Below, piece after piece: positions 20,785 through 32,797 of a DNA stretch of 64,000 nucleotides. Location: assembly GCA_028095005.1 (NCBI GenBank), contig CM051460.1, positions 82,105,676-82,169,675 of the forward strand. Reading direction: 5' to 3'. A program made the position numbers and the translations under genes. The DNA is from Rhynchospora pubera. Lineage: Eukaryota > Streptophyta > Magnoliopsida > Poales > Cyperaceae. The notes beneath the pieces were generated by a model, which was given only the letters and a program-made list of their open reading frames with translations, did not search any database and had not been told where the DNA came from. Each line of letters starts with the position of its first letter. The stretch's first letter is position 1.

Positions 20785-22244
20785 TTGAAATATTAACCTG
20801 TAAGTTCCCAATGTAGTCAGAACTGTAGTTTTTATTTTACATAACAAATGGTTCATGCACATAAAAATTGTAAATTTTGATGTTCTTTTTGTCTGACATC
20901 AAATGCTGATATATCAATAGTTGTAAAACCAATTGGGATGTGTGTTTATTTCTGGCGCCCTCTCTTTAGGAGCACTGATACTCTATGAGTTTTGCCATAC
21001 ATGCATGGTTTATTTATATCGCGATCAATTGTTTGAAATTCGATTTTTCAAATTATTACTGCTAAATTGCAGTTGTTCTGGGGCAGAGAAAATTATATAT
21101 ATGATTTTTATGGCTCCTGAAATGAAAATGAACTTAGTGAAGCAATAATTGATCATGTCCTTTTTACTAGTTTGCAATGGCCAAAATTGTGAAAACAAAA
21201 TTCATTGCAATGATCGCCCTTCTATGAAAGATTCTTATTCTTATCCTATTTGGTGCAACTTATGCATATTTATGTGGTCCAGTTAAAGTATTAGGTTTAT
21301 CCATAAAATTCTTATTAGTATCCAACTTACATAGGTAAGACTTAATTAGCAGTTGTGGATTCTTTGTGAATTTAGAAATGCTGCATATTTATTGGGATGC
21401 ATCTCTTTGAAACAACTAAAAGATTGCGACCAGCATTCTAAGGAAAGTTAAAATGAATGAGAACACCCATTTTCTTTTTTCCCTATAAGTTTTTTCTCCT
21501 TTACTTGAAGGTAAAGGTAATCTGTTGTTAAAAGTAAACAGACTAGTATTTTTTATCTATTAGTTTGTACTAGGAATCATCTCTTTGTTCTCCTTTTTGG
21601 TGCAGATTCCATATGTAGGACTAAACTTTGCTGTCTATGAGTCACTCAAAGACTGGCTCCTGCAGTCGAAACCTTTTGGATTAATTAACGAGGATGTTAA
21701 GGAGTTGGGCGTGGTGACTAAGCTGGGATGTGGTGCTGCTGCCGGCACAGTTGGCCAGACAGTGGCATACCCGCTTGATGTCATCCGCCGACGCATGCAA
21801 ATGGTTGGATGGACCAATGCTGCGTCAATTGTCACCACTGGTGCCGACGGCAAGGAGCCCCTTCAGTACACCGGTATGGTTGATGCATTCAGGAAAACCG
21901 TTCGCCATGAGGGGTTTGGCGCATTATACAAGGGTCTTATTCCTAACTCTGTAAAGGTAATTTTATTTGTTTCTTACATTTTTGGGTGTTACATAGATTA
22001 ATTCTGATAAGTTGCATGGCAATTTAGCAATGCTATAGATCCCTAAGAAAATTGAAAAGATATAGTTTAGTTCAGTCATGGTGTACTACATGTTCCTTTA
22101 TATTACAACTGGATTTTTAATCTTAAGGGTCCATTGACAATATATTTTTACTTTGGTCAGGTTGTTCCTTCCATTGCAATTGCTTTCGTGACATATGAAT
22201 GTGTGAAGGATATGCTTGGTGTAGAGATGAGGATATCAAATTAA
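18020..22244 (+). CDS. ADNT1: Mitochondrial adenine nucleotide transporter (ADNT1-like), 8 exons
   Basis: Coding exons: 18020-18168, 19395-19443, 19538-19701, 19822-19859, 20168-20280, 20634-20747, 21606-21956 and 22161-22244. All have GT...AG borders and consistent phases, giving 353 aa. The family is the mitochondrial carriers (SLC25), with six membrane helices in three repeats. The signatures are PLERLK (exon 2), PMDMVR (exon 5) and PLDVIR (exon 7). Stretches such as GLFKGNGTNCARIVPNSAVK and RMQMVGW match Arabidopsis ADNT1 (At4g01100) as I remember it, and the length matches too (about 352 aa). That carrier exchanges cytosolic AMP for mitochondrial ATP/ADP across the inner membrane. The N-terminus MASEDVV...FVNLAEEAK also agrees. 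A CT-rich leader (CTCTCTCTCT at about 17755) precedes the start. No defect is seen. Confidence 0.95.
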
Positions 22245-22480
22245 TTGATAAAGCAGGCCTCACTTTTTGTAGGGTTTTGACTCTTAGTTTTGTAGGCGGT
22301 GCGGTAATTTAAAAAGACAACTTGAAGATTCATATATATCTTTTCCTAGAAGGGAAGGAAACCTCTGGATGTTGATAATAGTCAGCAATTTGTTTGTGAA
22401 GCTGTATTTGTGGCTGGACAGCTTTTTACAGCTGCTGCAATTCACAATAAAAAAATAAATAAATTGTGGTGTATTTATTT
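22245..22480 (+). other. 3' UTR of the carrier gene
   Basis: Runs from the stop at 22242-22244. CACAATAAAAAAATAAATAAA near 22443 offers plant-type polyadenylation signals, so the transcript probably ends near 22470. Confidence 0.5.
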
Positions 22481-22736
22481 TTTTTATTAATCAGCTTCGG
22501 TATACTATGTAGATACTAGATATCTGGTATTAGATAACCTTTTCGCCGTGCTATTCTATTTGCTGTCTGCCTTCGTGTTAAAATCATAAGAAAAATAAAG
22601 ATATATAATCGGCATATATGCAATTATAAACTTAGTAGTGTAGTTTGGTATGACAAGGCTGATTGTGTCATATATATTCATTTTTCTATAAACTAGTTAT
22701 GCAGTTACATCTTATACCATTGTTTGTTGAATGTTA

Positions 22737-23078
22737 GGCTCGTTTGGATGTATGGAAATAAGGAAGGAATAAGAATTTTAGGAAGAAAATATTAGGAAGA
22801 GTGTAAAGAGTGTTATTCCGAGAATAAAAAATGTTGTTTGGATGGTGAGTTAGGAATAAGAAAATTAATATTAATTTAAATAAATTATTAAAAATTATTA
22901 TTTTAATATTAAATAAAGTACTAATTAAAGAGCACACAAAATTTCATTTAGTTATTAATATTTAGTTAATTTTGTTTAAATTATGTATATATAATTGTTG
23001 GAAGAAGTTAATTCTTCTTTTTATTTCTAACTTATTTGGATATAGCTTTTTCTTTATTCTCATACCATCCAAACGGCC
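22737..23078 (+). mobile_element. MITE, 342 bp, full-length
   Basis: Ends GGCTCGTTTGGATG and CATCCAAACGGCC form the inverted repeat. The interior (GAAGAAAATATTAGGAAGAG, CTCACC-type palindromes, CAATTATATATACATAA on the other strand) matches the MITE at 6977-7537 in opposite orientation. Flanking TTA and ATA leave the target duplication unclear. Non-coding, probably Tourist/Harbinger-like. Confidence 0.85.
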
Positions 23079-23640
23079 ATATTACTTTATTATGGTTTGG
23101 ATACACCTAGATTGTTAGGAATGATAGTGGCTGATTGTCGTTACAAATGACATGCTTTATTATTTTAGGGTTGGTTGATTTTGATCTGTTCTATATGACA
23201 AATTTATTTGGGTAATGTCTTCTTGTGTAGAGATGATGAACAAACAAAATATTTCTCTTGCGGTCATTTTGCTGTTCCTACCTACTGGCTACTGTCATAA
23301 TGCCATGCAAATCTGAAAGGTAAGCGATTCAAGATACATCCAAACCTATTTCTATTTGCACTAAGATTGTTTAATGCAAACGTACAAGCAGCCGCATGAA
23401 AAAATAGCCTTGATGACAAGTCAACAAAACAACTCAGATTTTATGGAAATTTGATTTTCGGAGAGTTAATCCGTACCTAGGGCCCAGAAATCTGATACCG
23501 CAAGATGTTCTCAGAAAATTTTAAAGCCAGAAAACAGCCCAACATTGCGAGCTCAAAAACAGAACCTTGCTACTGAGCTTAAATTTCAGTCCCTCAATTA
23601 CTAGAGCAAAAAATACATTGAAAAGAAAAAGCAAAATAAT
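23079..23640. other. Spacer between the two convergent genes
   Basis: No frame or repeat recognised. The 3' UTR of the minus-strand coiled-coil gene probably extends from 23841 into about 23640. Confidence 0.5.
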
Positions 23641-23841
23641 ATTCTCCTGCTTTTGGCTCCACGCCACATGTTTGGAACTACAGGTAATGGCAAGTAACTA
23701 CAACATAGTAACATAACTACAGGTAAAATCTAAAAATGAGCAAAGTAAAAAAGAGCAAGATTTATCATGCATTACATGATTTATATATACCGACTCAATG
23801 AGAAAGACTAAACTTTCTATTTAAAATGCAATTTGCTGAAA

Positions 23842-26800
23842 CTAACGCTGAGTCCTTTGGGAAATTGCAATGAGAAGATCGCAATTCTCACGGTAGTACT
23901 CGATTGCCATGCAAAGCTGCCTGATCGCCTCCCTTTTCTCTTCGTCTTTCAAGTTTATCTCAATTTCCTCCTCCTTAATCCTACTCTCCAGTTCCAGCAA
24001 TCTATTCTTCATTTTTTCCTTCTCAGAAAGTTCTTCATCTAAATTCTTTTTCAAAAACTTCAATTCCTCATTAAGCTCCAGTACCCGTGAAACAAAGCTG
24101 GCGAACCTTTCATCAAAAATTGATTTCAGCTCTTTAATTCTGTTTCCTAAGGCTGAAATTCCCACCTTTGCATTTTGCTCTGTTTCTACAAGCTGGGTCT
24201 CAAGATAATTAAGTCTCGCTATCATTTTTGACATTTTCCCCTCAAGATCTCGCACTTTTGAGTTCAGACCCTCAACCAACTTGTTCGAACTCTCCTCTTT
24301 GTATCTACATTCTGTTTCAGTAATCCTAAGTCTTTGATTTGCCAGCCTGAGCTGCACCTCAAGAGCTGGAAGTTGAACCTTCAATTTTGCAGTTTCACCT
24401 TCTGAAAGAGCAAGTTTTTCTTTTAGGTTCAAACTGGTTTTTTCCATAATATTCAGCTCTCTACTTTGTTCTCTGTTGAGAGACTCCAGTGTAGCAATAT
24501 GCACCATGGAACCCACGTATGCATCTTTTAGTTCCTTGCAAGTAGAAACTAGCTCTGTGAAGAAACATGCAAGGTCAGCCACAAGGGCTTCTTGATTGAC
24601 AATTTTGCCCCGTATTCTCTCCTCCCAGTTTTTAACTAAGACTTGGTTTTCGAGACACTTCTCAAAAATTAATTTCACCTCCTCTTCTACTTTCAACTTT
24701 TCTGTAGATAGATTGTCGATCTCTGCTTGAAGTTTTAAATTTGCAAGTGTTGCCTCTTCTAAATCTCTTTCCACATGCTGCAAGTGCACTTCCACTCCCT
24801 CTTTCTCTTCATGCAATACTTCAAACTTGTCTCTCAAACCATCTATTCCATGTTCCAACTCAGATTTAATGGCATTCAACTTGTCTCTCTCATCTGTCAA
24901 ACCCTGCAGCTCCACTTCTCTCTTTTCTACAGTACTTGCAAGCAAAGCATTTTCATTTTCTTTCATTTCTAAAATCTGTTTTAACTCAGCCTTCTCTGTC
25001 ATTTCTTTTTCTAACTTTGCATTTAGAACACCATTGGCATCAATTAACTTCTCTCTCTCCTCCTTTATCTCCTTGCATTTTAGAGTAATTTCACCTACCA
25101 TGCCCTCTTCTTCGTGCAGTTTATTACATAATCGCTCCATCTCCTCTTGCATGTTCTTATTTTCAGTCTCTACACTCACCAATTTGCTACCCAACTCGTC
25201 TACATTTGCATTAGCCTGTTCCAGCATAAGTCTCAAACTCTCTGTGTCATCTTTAGCTTCCTTTAATTCACACAAAAGCCCAGAATTTGTGGATACTAGA
25301 GCTTCCTTCTCACTATATGCATCATTCAGTTGCTGGTTCATATCAGCCTCTAGCTCGTTCTTTTCCTCAATTTTTTGGTTCAAATCTGACACCTCAATTC
25401 TCAATTGATCTATTTCAGATTCTGAAGCTTGCACAAATACCTCATTTTCCTCACAAATTACTCTCAACCGATCATGTAAAGCACCATTCTCATTTTCAAT
25501 TGTCCCCATCCTTTCCACTTCTTTCTGCATATTTGAAATAACCAAATCTTTTTCCTCTAATTCTTCTTTTAATTTCAAGGACTCCTTTTTCAGCTCATCA
25601 TTTGTAATTTCTGAAACCTCCAATGTTTTCTTGACCTGGCTCAATTGGCTGAATGCCTCCTTTTGTGCAACTGTTAGCACCTCCTTTTCTCCAGAAATCC
25701 TTTCAAGTTGGTTTTTCAAATTTGAAATAACTGATTCTTTTTCTTCTGCCTCCTTGTCAAATTTCAAAATCTCTTGCCTAGCATCCTTATTTTCTGATTT
25801 CAGCAACTCGTTTTCTCTACAAATACTTTCGATTTCTTTTTTCAAATTCAAAATATCAGATTCTCTTTTCTCTGCCTCCTTTTCAAATTTTGAAATCTCT
25901 TGTCTAGCCTCCTTGTTTTCTGATTTCAGAATATCATTTTCTTCACAAGCACTCTCAATTTCCTTTTTCAAATTCGAAAGAGCTAATTCTCTTTCCTCTG
26001 CCCCCTTTCCAAATTTCAAAATCTCCTGTCCAGCCTCCTTATTTTCTAATTTCAGCACCTCATTTTCTCCACAAACACTCTCAATTTCTGTTTTCAAATT
26101 TGAAATAACCAATTCCTTTTCCTCTATTTCTTTCTTAAAGTTGTTAATCTCTTCTCTGACCATATTATTTTCTAATTTTAGTGCCTCATTTTCTCCAGAA
26201 ACACTCTCCAGTTTGTTATCCAGATTTCTAATCTCCGCATCTTTCTCCTCTAATTTAGCCACGAGAGGGGCAGTTTCGTCCAAATCTGAATCTGAAGAGT
26301 CAGAGCTGGATGAACTGTGCTTTGACAGGAGGTTTCCATTTTCTCTCTTTTTGGGACTAATATTTTTCTTCAACTTTCCAATCAAATGGTCATAATTTTC
26401 ATACAAGGCTTGATAGCCGCTATGAAATTCTTTTATAAGAGAAGACAGTTCTGATTTGTGAACTGAATCAAGGGAATATTCTGGATTAGTACTTGTGTCA
26501 TCCCCGATGTGTTTCAGTATTTTCTCCAAATTTTTCTCTATTTCTGAAAAGACAAAAACAAATAAATTGACAAGGTGTTACTTGCAACTGTAGTAATATA
26601 ATTTTACATATTATTTGTCTTTTAGAGCAATTAATTGTTGTTAACAAAGATTAGGTGACAAGACCAGAATGAACTGATTCATGGTAACTGCAAGTTGAGT
26701 GGTTTAAGACATTATTCTTTGTTCTTGTATACTTGTTGCTTCAAATCTTTATTCTTTTAATAATGGTTTAAGACAAATTAGAGTCAGGCTAAGGCTTAAT

Positions 26801-27148
26801 TCTACAATCAAGGGCTGTAAAGGGCTTAATTGGAGTTTGAAAATGATCAAGACAAACCAATACCATAATTCTGTTCATATATGCCTGCAATGCAATGGGC
26901 AAGAAAAGCACTCCCCAGTTTATAATGTGTAATAATTGAATTTAGCAGGATTTTAAGAAGTGGCAACAAAACTAAATACAATAGCATCTAAATAAATGAC
27001 ATGCATTGAATATAAAAATTAAGAGTAATTAATTGAAGATTGCAGGATAGTTACCTTTTTTCTTTTCGAGCACATCAGAACTATCAGAATGAAAGTGGGT
27101 TCCGACAATGGATGACAAAAAGTGCTCAATTCGGTGCTTCCTTGTCAT
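23842..27148 (-). CDS. CIP1: COP1-interactive protein 1-like long coiled-coil protein
   Basis: Coding exons on the minus strand: 27148-27055 (MTRKHRIEHFLSSIVGTHF...VLEKKK) and 26543-23842, giving 931 aa. The donor GTAAC and acceptor TTTTCAG are in phase. The N-terminus, with its basic start, FxSxxGxH motif and IKEFHSGYQALYENYDHLIG (about residues 67-86), resembles the NAB-like start of plant CIP1. A Ser/Asp patch (SSSSSDSSDSDLDE) follows, then nearly continuous heptad coiled coil. Four consecutive 42-residue repeats (six heptads each) occupy about residues 144-311. The C-terminus REAIRQLCMAIEYYRENCDLL is a conserved family ending. CIP1 was described as a COP1-binding, cytoskeleton-associated protein in Arabidopsis. 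Function here is inferred from family only. The frame is intact. Confidence 0.88.
25705..26208 (-). repeat. Tandem 126-bp coding repeat (4 x 42 residues)
   Basis: Four consecutive units start ESVSGENEAL, ESVCGENEVL, ESACEENDIL and ESICRENELL, each exactly 42 residues. Forty-two is six heptads, so gain or loss of a unit keeps both frame and coiled-coil register. Confidence 0.88.
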
Positions 27149-28334
27149 TGTTGAAGAAGTAACAACCTTGGATTGATACTTCACCGCCTAAAGAAGCACT
27201 TAGAACCTTTTATTGATTTGGCTTATAAAATCCACTACCAAGATATCTACAAAAACAAGTTTGTAACCTTGTCAGAATGTGTATACAATCTGCATGAACA
27301 ACTGTACAGCCAGTTTATGATGGTATTACTTAATCCACTCTGGAATATTTCTACTGAATATAAATATTCAAACATTATAGTAATAATAATGATAACAATA
27401 CCGATTACAATAATAATGGTAATATTATTAATATTAATAAAATAAGCACAAACCAGCTCGAAAAAAAGAACATGTAGTTCAATGTCGGTACGGTGCATAG
27501 AAAACTTGCTAACATAAGGTAGAGAATGAAATGGTAATAAAACTTGATTCAGACTTTACAAGACAGAAAGGAAAAGAATGAGCAGAGGATAGGTAGTTTG
27601 GAGTGTTCTTTCAGTTATTCTCTCAATAATGGAGTGGGAACTCTAATGTAACAATCAGTTCCTTCAAATGGTAAATTTTGATACTGAAGCAAAGAAAAAA
27701 TTCTTGTGCAGTTAAGATTTGAGCTGAAAATAATGATACTTGCGTAATTCCCCTCAAACTATCTGTATGTCACTCTCTCCCTTCTATTTCCTTTTTGTTA
27801 TTTCTTGACAAAACATCAGCAATAACTTTATAAAGCATAAAAATCTGGATATGGCAGAATCAGAAAGGAACCTACAAAGTGACCTCAGGTATGCTACCTA
27901 AGATGAAAACAACAGAGATGAATCTTTCAAACGCATTCAAGACAATTTTTGCTTAGAAAATGAGTCGTAGTACACCTCAGCAATTACCTACCCCACCTGG
28001 TTCCTCAATAGGACAAAATATAAATACTAAAAGAGACACAATAAAAACAAATTGACGATTTATATCCTGTCAAAATCAAAGACAAATCGCTGTAGAGGTA
28101 AAGAAAACTTCAAATCGCACCGATTTCATAACTACAATTGATAAACTCATGACCTGATTATGAACCCAGTAGAAAAAGAAAAAATTCTCAAAAATGACTA
28201 AAATTTGATCATTTACAAAACAATTCAATTAAGACCATTCTGAAATCACAATTCGTTTTCCTATCAAAACAAGACAGAATCCTTTACAAAACTAGATCTA
28301 GAAAAAGCATAAGGATCAAAAGATTAAGGCATAC
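27149..28334 (-). other. 5' UTR intron region of the coiled-coil gene
   Basis: No coding potential. It lies between the ATG exon and a non-coding exon at 28335-28378, so it is most likely a leader intron of about 1.1 kb. The exact acceptor just upstream of 27148 is uncertain. Confidence 0.55.
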
Positions 28335-28580
28335 CTCAAGCCCGTTCTCCTCTCTTCCTCTGAAATCTCCGCTAAAATCTGCACGAATCAAAAAGAAAAA
28401 GAACGAAACTACACTCTATCAGGTGAAAATCGACGAGGAAATAGATCAGGATCTGGATTTGATCTTGTTTGAGGAGAAATTGAAGGAGAAAAGAAGTACC
28501 TGAAGCGTTTCTCTTCAGAGAATAGCGAGGAGTTCCAGTGTGGAGTAGAGAGAGGTCGAAGTAGCATGTGGTGCTTGTAA
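28335..28580 (-). other. Two probable non-coding 5' exons of the coiled-coil gene
   Basis: On the minus strand, CTTCAG|GTACTTC gives an exon ending at 28500 (beginning near 28580). TCGTGCAG|ATTTTAGCGG to CTTGAG|GTATGCC gives a 44-bp exon at 28378-28335. Both are pyrimidine-containing leader sequence without an ATG. Leader introns of this type are common in plant genes with high basal expression. Confidence 0.55.
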
Positions 28581-28630
28581 CAAGAGATTATAATTCTTTT
28601 TTTTTTGAAAGTTCAAGAGATTATAATTCT
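28581..28630 (-). mobile_element. Micro-insertion with 17-bp target duplication at the coiled-coil gene promoter
   Basis: CAAGAGATTATAATTCT is exactly duplicated at 28581-28597 and 28614-28630, enclosing only 16 bases (T9 then GAAAGTT). Read on the minus strand the insert is AACTTTC plus poly(A), as left by an extremely 5'-truncated SINE or LINE copy. It lies within about 50 bp of the likely transcription start. Confidence 0.65.
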
Positions 28631-30138
28631 GGACGTTATTGGAATATATTTACACTTCAAATTCGAGGTATTTACTGTATTGCCATTGCTCACAAGTTTA
28701 TTGTCTGGCAAACGATAATAGTTTAGGTGGACTCGAGCCACAGACTATAGATCAGAAATCAATATTTCAGAGAATTGAAACCATTTTTTTTATTACTAAA
28801 CTAAAAAAATCAAGGTACCAGAATAATTTTCATAATATATCTTTGCTGTAATTACAATATTTGAATATTTAATTTATCGAGTACAAACATTATCTATAGA
28901 CCGGGTCTATTTGAAAATCCTTACTGTAGCCACGGTGTACCGAGTTGTGTGGCAGATGCCAGCTCAGGCAAAACAGACCCAGGCCAATCCAGTCAAATAC
29001 TCAGGGATCCAATGACCGTGTTGTAAGGTTACCGTCGGAGTAAACCTGCGCTGTGCTGACGTGGCGGGATCCCAGAGGCTCCGACGCTCCGTGGAGCCTG
29101 ACGGTGACTGAGTGGGGTCGATTCTCTTCTCCCGCGTTGTAGCCCCTTGAATTCCCTTCCCGCCACAAATGAGGCTAGTAGTTACTAGGGACGCTTTTTG
29201 GTACGCTTTTTGGTTATTTCGTCTTTAAAGTAATGATTCGGATCGCAGCAACCTGCGACCAAATTCTGATGTGGCAAAAGAATGATGTTTTCTGAAGGTG
29301 CATCATTAAAGTTTGAAATTTTGTACGCTGATGCGAGTTGCAGTGTAGTGATTAACCGTGGAATTCTTTTGTTTGTTCCTTCCTATTTTGTACACAGATT
29401 CTTTTGTTTGTCTCTTTATAATTGAGACATTGTTCAGTTTCAGGGTACAGTTTGTTTTTTATTTCAAATATGTATAGTATTTTTCTTCATTTTTTTAATA
29501 TCAATTTAATGTATTAATATTAATTTGTGTAGGTTTAAAAATCTACTGAAATAATTGTTCTATCTGTATATTTTTTTTTTATCCGCATTGATTTAGTTTT
29601 CTAATTAAATCCGCTAATGCTTGCGGTTATTTTATACATAAGGTACTTAAAACTTAATTAGCTCTTACGTTCGGTCCTATCACGTCAAAACAGTTGTAAT
29701 TTGAGGATGTCAGTAAATTGCTTAATTATGTGCAAAGGCATATTCGCATTTTCATGTAAAATTAGATAAGCATTATTATTTAAAAATAAGAATTTCTGTT
29801 TCGTGTAACTAATTCAAATAAATCACCAAATATCTTTTTTTTTTGAAGATAATCACCAAATATCTTGTTAACAAAAAAGTTAAGGATAGGGAAATAAAAT
29901 TTTGAGGTCTTCGTATCTAGTCTATTCTTAGATACATTTTTTTTTTCAATATCAAAGAGTCACAGAGCAAACAATGGTGATGCTATTGTGATGAATAACG
30001 TGGGGACTTTATAAAGTGCTACATAGTTGATAGTACATATAGGACATTTAAGCATAGCGCAATGTTAATGAACCACTTTAAATGGTTGGCAGGTGTATGT
30101 ACCAATGTCAATATTCCAATATCACAGTTAATATTATT
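28631..30138. other. Spacer with a GC-rich island and another micro-insertion
   Basis: 28900-29200 is clearly more GC-rich than its surroundings (for example GTGCTGACGTGGCGGGATCC) but has no conserved frame. It could be part of an upstream control region. At 29821-29866 AATCACCAAATATCTT is duplicated around a 14-bp insert (T8 then GAAGAT). Otherwise nothing recognised. Confidence 0.5.
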
Positions 30139-30141
30139 TAA

Positions 30142-30295
30142 GGGTGCGTTTGGATAGGTGTGGGAAGAAGGAAAGAAGGAAAGAAGTGAGAAGAAGTATT
30201 GGGAAGTGTGTAACTTTGTGAAGAGTTTGGATTGTTTATAATTTTTTTTCTTCTTCTTCCTTCTTCTTCTTTCTTCCAACTATCCAAACGTACCC
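30142..30295 (+). mobile_element. Complete 154-bp MITE with TAA target duplication
   Basis: The termini GGGTGCGTTTGGATAG and CTATCCAAACGTACCC are inverted repeats, flanked by TAA on both sides (30139-30141 and 30296-30298). The interior is (GGAAGAA)n, GTGTAACTTTGTGAAGAG and (CTTCTT)n. A 3-bp TWA duplication with this terminus indicates the PIF/Harbinger (Tourist-like) group. This copy defines the family seen at 7086 and 11217. Confidence 0.9.
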
Positions 30296-30437
30296 TAAAA
30301 GAAACTATAACAGATTCAATAAGTTTAATAGACCTAGAAGTTTTATAGTGATAATATGTAGTGGTGTTGAGAAACTTTCTTCAAAACATTATTACTTATT
30401 TAAATTTTATCTGTATTCATTTATGTACTAGAAACTA

Positions 30438-30646
30438 GGGGTGTGTTTGGATGCGCAAGAATAAAGATCCGGATAAAAATAAGTTCCAAATTTTTTTATT
30501 GTTGTGCAGCCCAAATAATCATGGAATAAGGAATTTAGGTCTTATCCATATTCTAACAAAATCATGGTATAAGAATAAAAAAATTTGAACAAACACACAT
30601 TCTGAGATTCCTTATTCGACCAAGTATCCAAGGGATGTTTGGAACC
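30438..30646. mobile_element. Possible decayed MITE
   Basis: The left end GGGTGTGTTTGGATGC resembles the MITE termini in the window. The right end (ATGTTTGGAACCC) is only a loose inverted match. AATAAGG-rich interior, no frame. It may be an old relative or a chance similarity. Confidence 0.35.
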
Positions 30647-31581
30647 CTTAGAATAATATCTTATGTAAGTAACGAATAAAGTTTCGGTGCCACAAGTTTA
30701 GTGCGTTATCAAATGCCACAACTTTATTTTTTCTTTAATATTTTAAAATTTAAAATGTAAATTTCGAATTAAACGGTTGATCTTCTTTGTTTCAACGAGC
30801 GATGCATTTTCATATAACCTTTATAAATTTTTGAATTGATTTGATACTTGATCCAAAGATCAAACCATGAACGTATTTATAATTAATCTGTTATAGCTAA
30901 TCAGATTTGTTCATTTTTTAATCTCTTGATCGAGTATCAAATAAACTTCAAATTTTATAAAACTTATATAAAAATGCAACACTCGTTAAAACAAAGAAGA
31001 TCAACTGTTTTTAGATTTGACATTTACATTTTAAAATAAATTATTGATGAAAAAGTAAAATTATGATATTTTGTGGCATCCTAAACCTGTGGCGTTGGAA
31101 TCCTCCTCGTAAGTAATTATAGTGAGATGATGTATTCAATGGAAAGATATATCGAAAATCAGGCGACCACAACAATTAATAAAATAATTATCATAGCCAA
31201 ATAAAGTAATGTTACAAATATAGTTCTCATAATTTAGATAGTTTGTATCTTGGAATTTTGTGTAATTTGAAATTAGTTTATAGTCGCGGATCAATAGCAG
31301 TTTAATTTTGAAAAAAGTAGAAAACTGATGGACGTCTAATCAATTTTTTGAGCCTGAAGCGCCGGAGCAGAACTGGGGGAACTTACACAACATCAATTTT
31401 ATTGTTGCATCAAATTTGATAAACAACATATAAGTATTTGTACATATATTTTTTTTCCAGTTACATTAAAGTATGGTGTCTATCAGGTAACAAGTTTGAT
31501 CCAATTTAAAATGCATTTAGTCATCTATTGAAAAACATCAATAAAATAAATGCAGGAATTATAAGCGCCATCGGTAAATAT
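30647..31581. other. Spacer without recognised content
   Basis: AT-rich. No frame, RNA or repeat family that I can support. Confidence 0.5.
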
Positions 31582-31801
31582 ACCATCTCAGTCATCGTTA
31601 AATACAAAGTGAACATATACAATAAATAAGGTGAACATATAGATGATCTAAGTGAACACTTACAAACAAATAAATGTTGTTATCACTTGTTCAGAAGTTT
31701 ACATGCATATTCAACTTATTTTCATTGAACTTATTTGATTGTATGTGTTCATTTTATTTGCTGTATATGTTCACTTTATATTTAACGATGGCAGAGATGG
31801 C
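31582..31801. mobile_element. Foldback MITE, about 220 bp with long inverted repeats
   Basis: The left arm ACCATCTCAGTCATCGTTAA continues with ACAAAGTGAACATATACAA and returns inverted at the right as TTGTATATGTTCACTTT-like sequence and AACGATGGCAGAGATGGC. The arms are about 65 bp, leaving a loop of about 90 bp. A transcript would form a long hairpin. Confidence 0.72.
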
Positions 31802-32632
31802 AAAACTGCAGATGACAGTAATCAATTTCCAAATAAATGGGAGCTTAAACGATTTTAAATTTGCTCAAAGTTAATAATGCTACAAATACTGAAGACAGAC
31901 TCTTTTTTTTTTTTTAGTTCGATCAATTTCGTTAGAAAATTCAAATAAACATGGTGCAACTTGAAAAATCCTTTCTAATTTGTTGACCTGACTTTATTTT
32001 CCTGGAGCAAACGTACAATCCGAGCTGTCGGAATCTGAATCCAAATTAGTTTGAATTAAAATTTGCAGAGGGTTTGATTCCAGCGACGAGGGATCCGAAA
32101 TTAAGGAGTGAATACTGCGTATAGACACATGTACATGTTATCTGATGCCTGGTCATGTGGTTTTGGGACCCACTGTTTTTGGATTATGTCTCAATTTGGT
32201 GAGCGTCTGAGTGACCATTTAATTAGGACGTTGAACTGTTGAAAAATGTTACTATTATTATTATATTATTATTATTTGGATTTATTGTGTCATTCAGGGA
32301 AATGCACACTTATGTTTTTATTAAATGTCAAGCACTCAAGCATCATATGAATGAATAAAATTATAATTTATTAGAACTATTAAATTATAACTTATGGGGT
32401 CGACACTAGAATCTTTTTTTCATATTCTTTTATTGAAATTAATATGAAGTGTCTTGGCAACATAATACATACAAGACATAAAAAAGGTTAATTAAATATA
32501 GAGGTATTATTCAATTAAAAATATTATGACATTGTCTATCATTTGACCTCTACTAGATTTGTCCATAATGGGCACCTACGGGCAAGGGAGGCACTTGCCA
32601 TCACTGACACAAAAAAAAATTAAGAAAATGTC

Positions 32633-32797
32633 CATGGGGCTGTTTGGATTCTCCAAGGAATTTGAAGAATTTCATCTTCCTACCATAAATTTATTATAAA
32701 CAATCCAAACTCTTCACAAAGTTACACGCTTTCCAATAAATTTATTCATAGGAATTGCAACTTTCCCAAATTCCTAAGCGATCCAAATGGCCCCATG
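32633..32797 (-). mobile_element. MITE related to the GTTTGGAT family
   Basis: CATGGGGCTGTTTGGAT and ATCCAAATGGCCCCATG are inverted ends. The interior CAATCCAAACTCTTCACAAA GTTACAC is the reverse complement of the segment in the 30142 element, showing common origin. The outer CATG may be target duplication or terminus; the two cannot be separated. Confidence 0.82.

Noticed and set aside
22245..22736. Additional exon of the carrier gene
   Set aside because: The eight-exon product already has the full family length and a conserved C-terminus.
24827..26395. Long + strand frames opposite the coiled-coil gene
   Set aside because: They are shadows of the heptad-rich minus-strand exon. Their Phe/Ser-rich translation is the complement of Lys/Glu codons.
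28900..29200. GC-rich segment as a possible small gene
   Set aside because: No frame above background and no splice signals with conserved coding. It is kept only as a note in the spacer entry.
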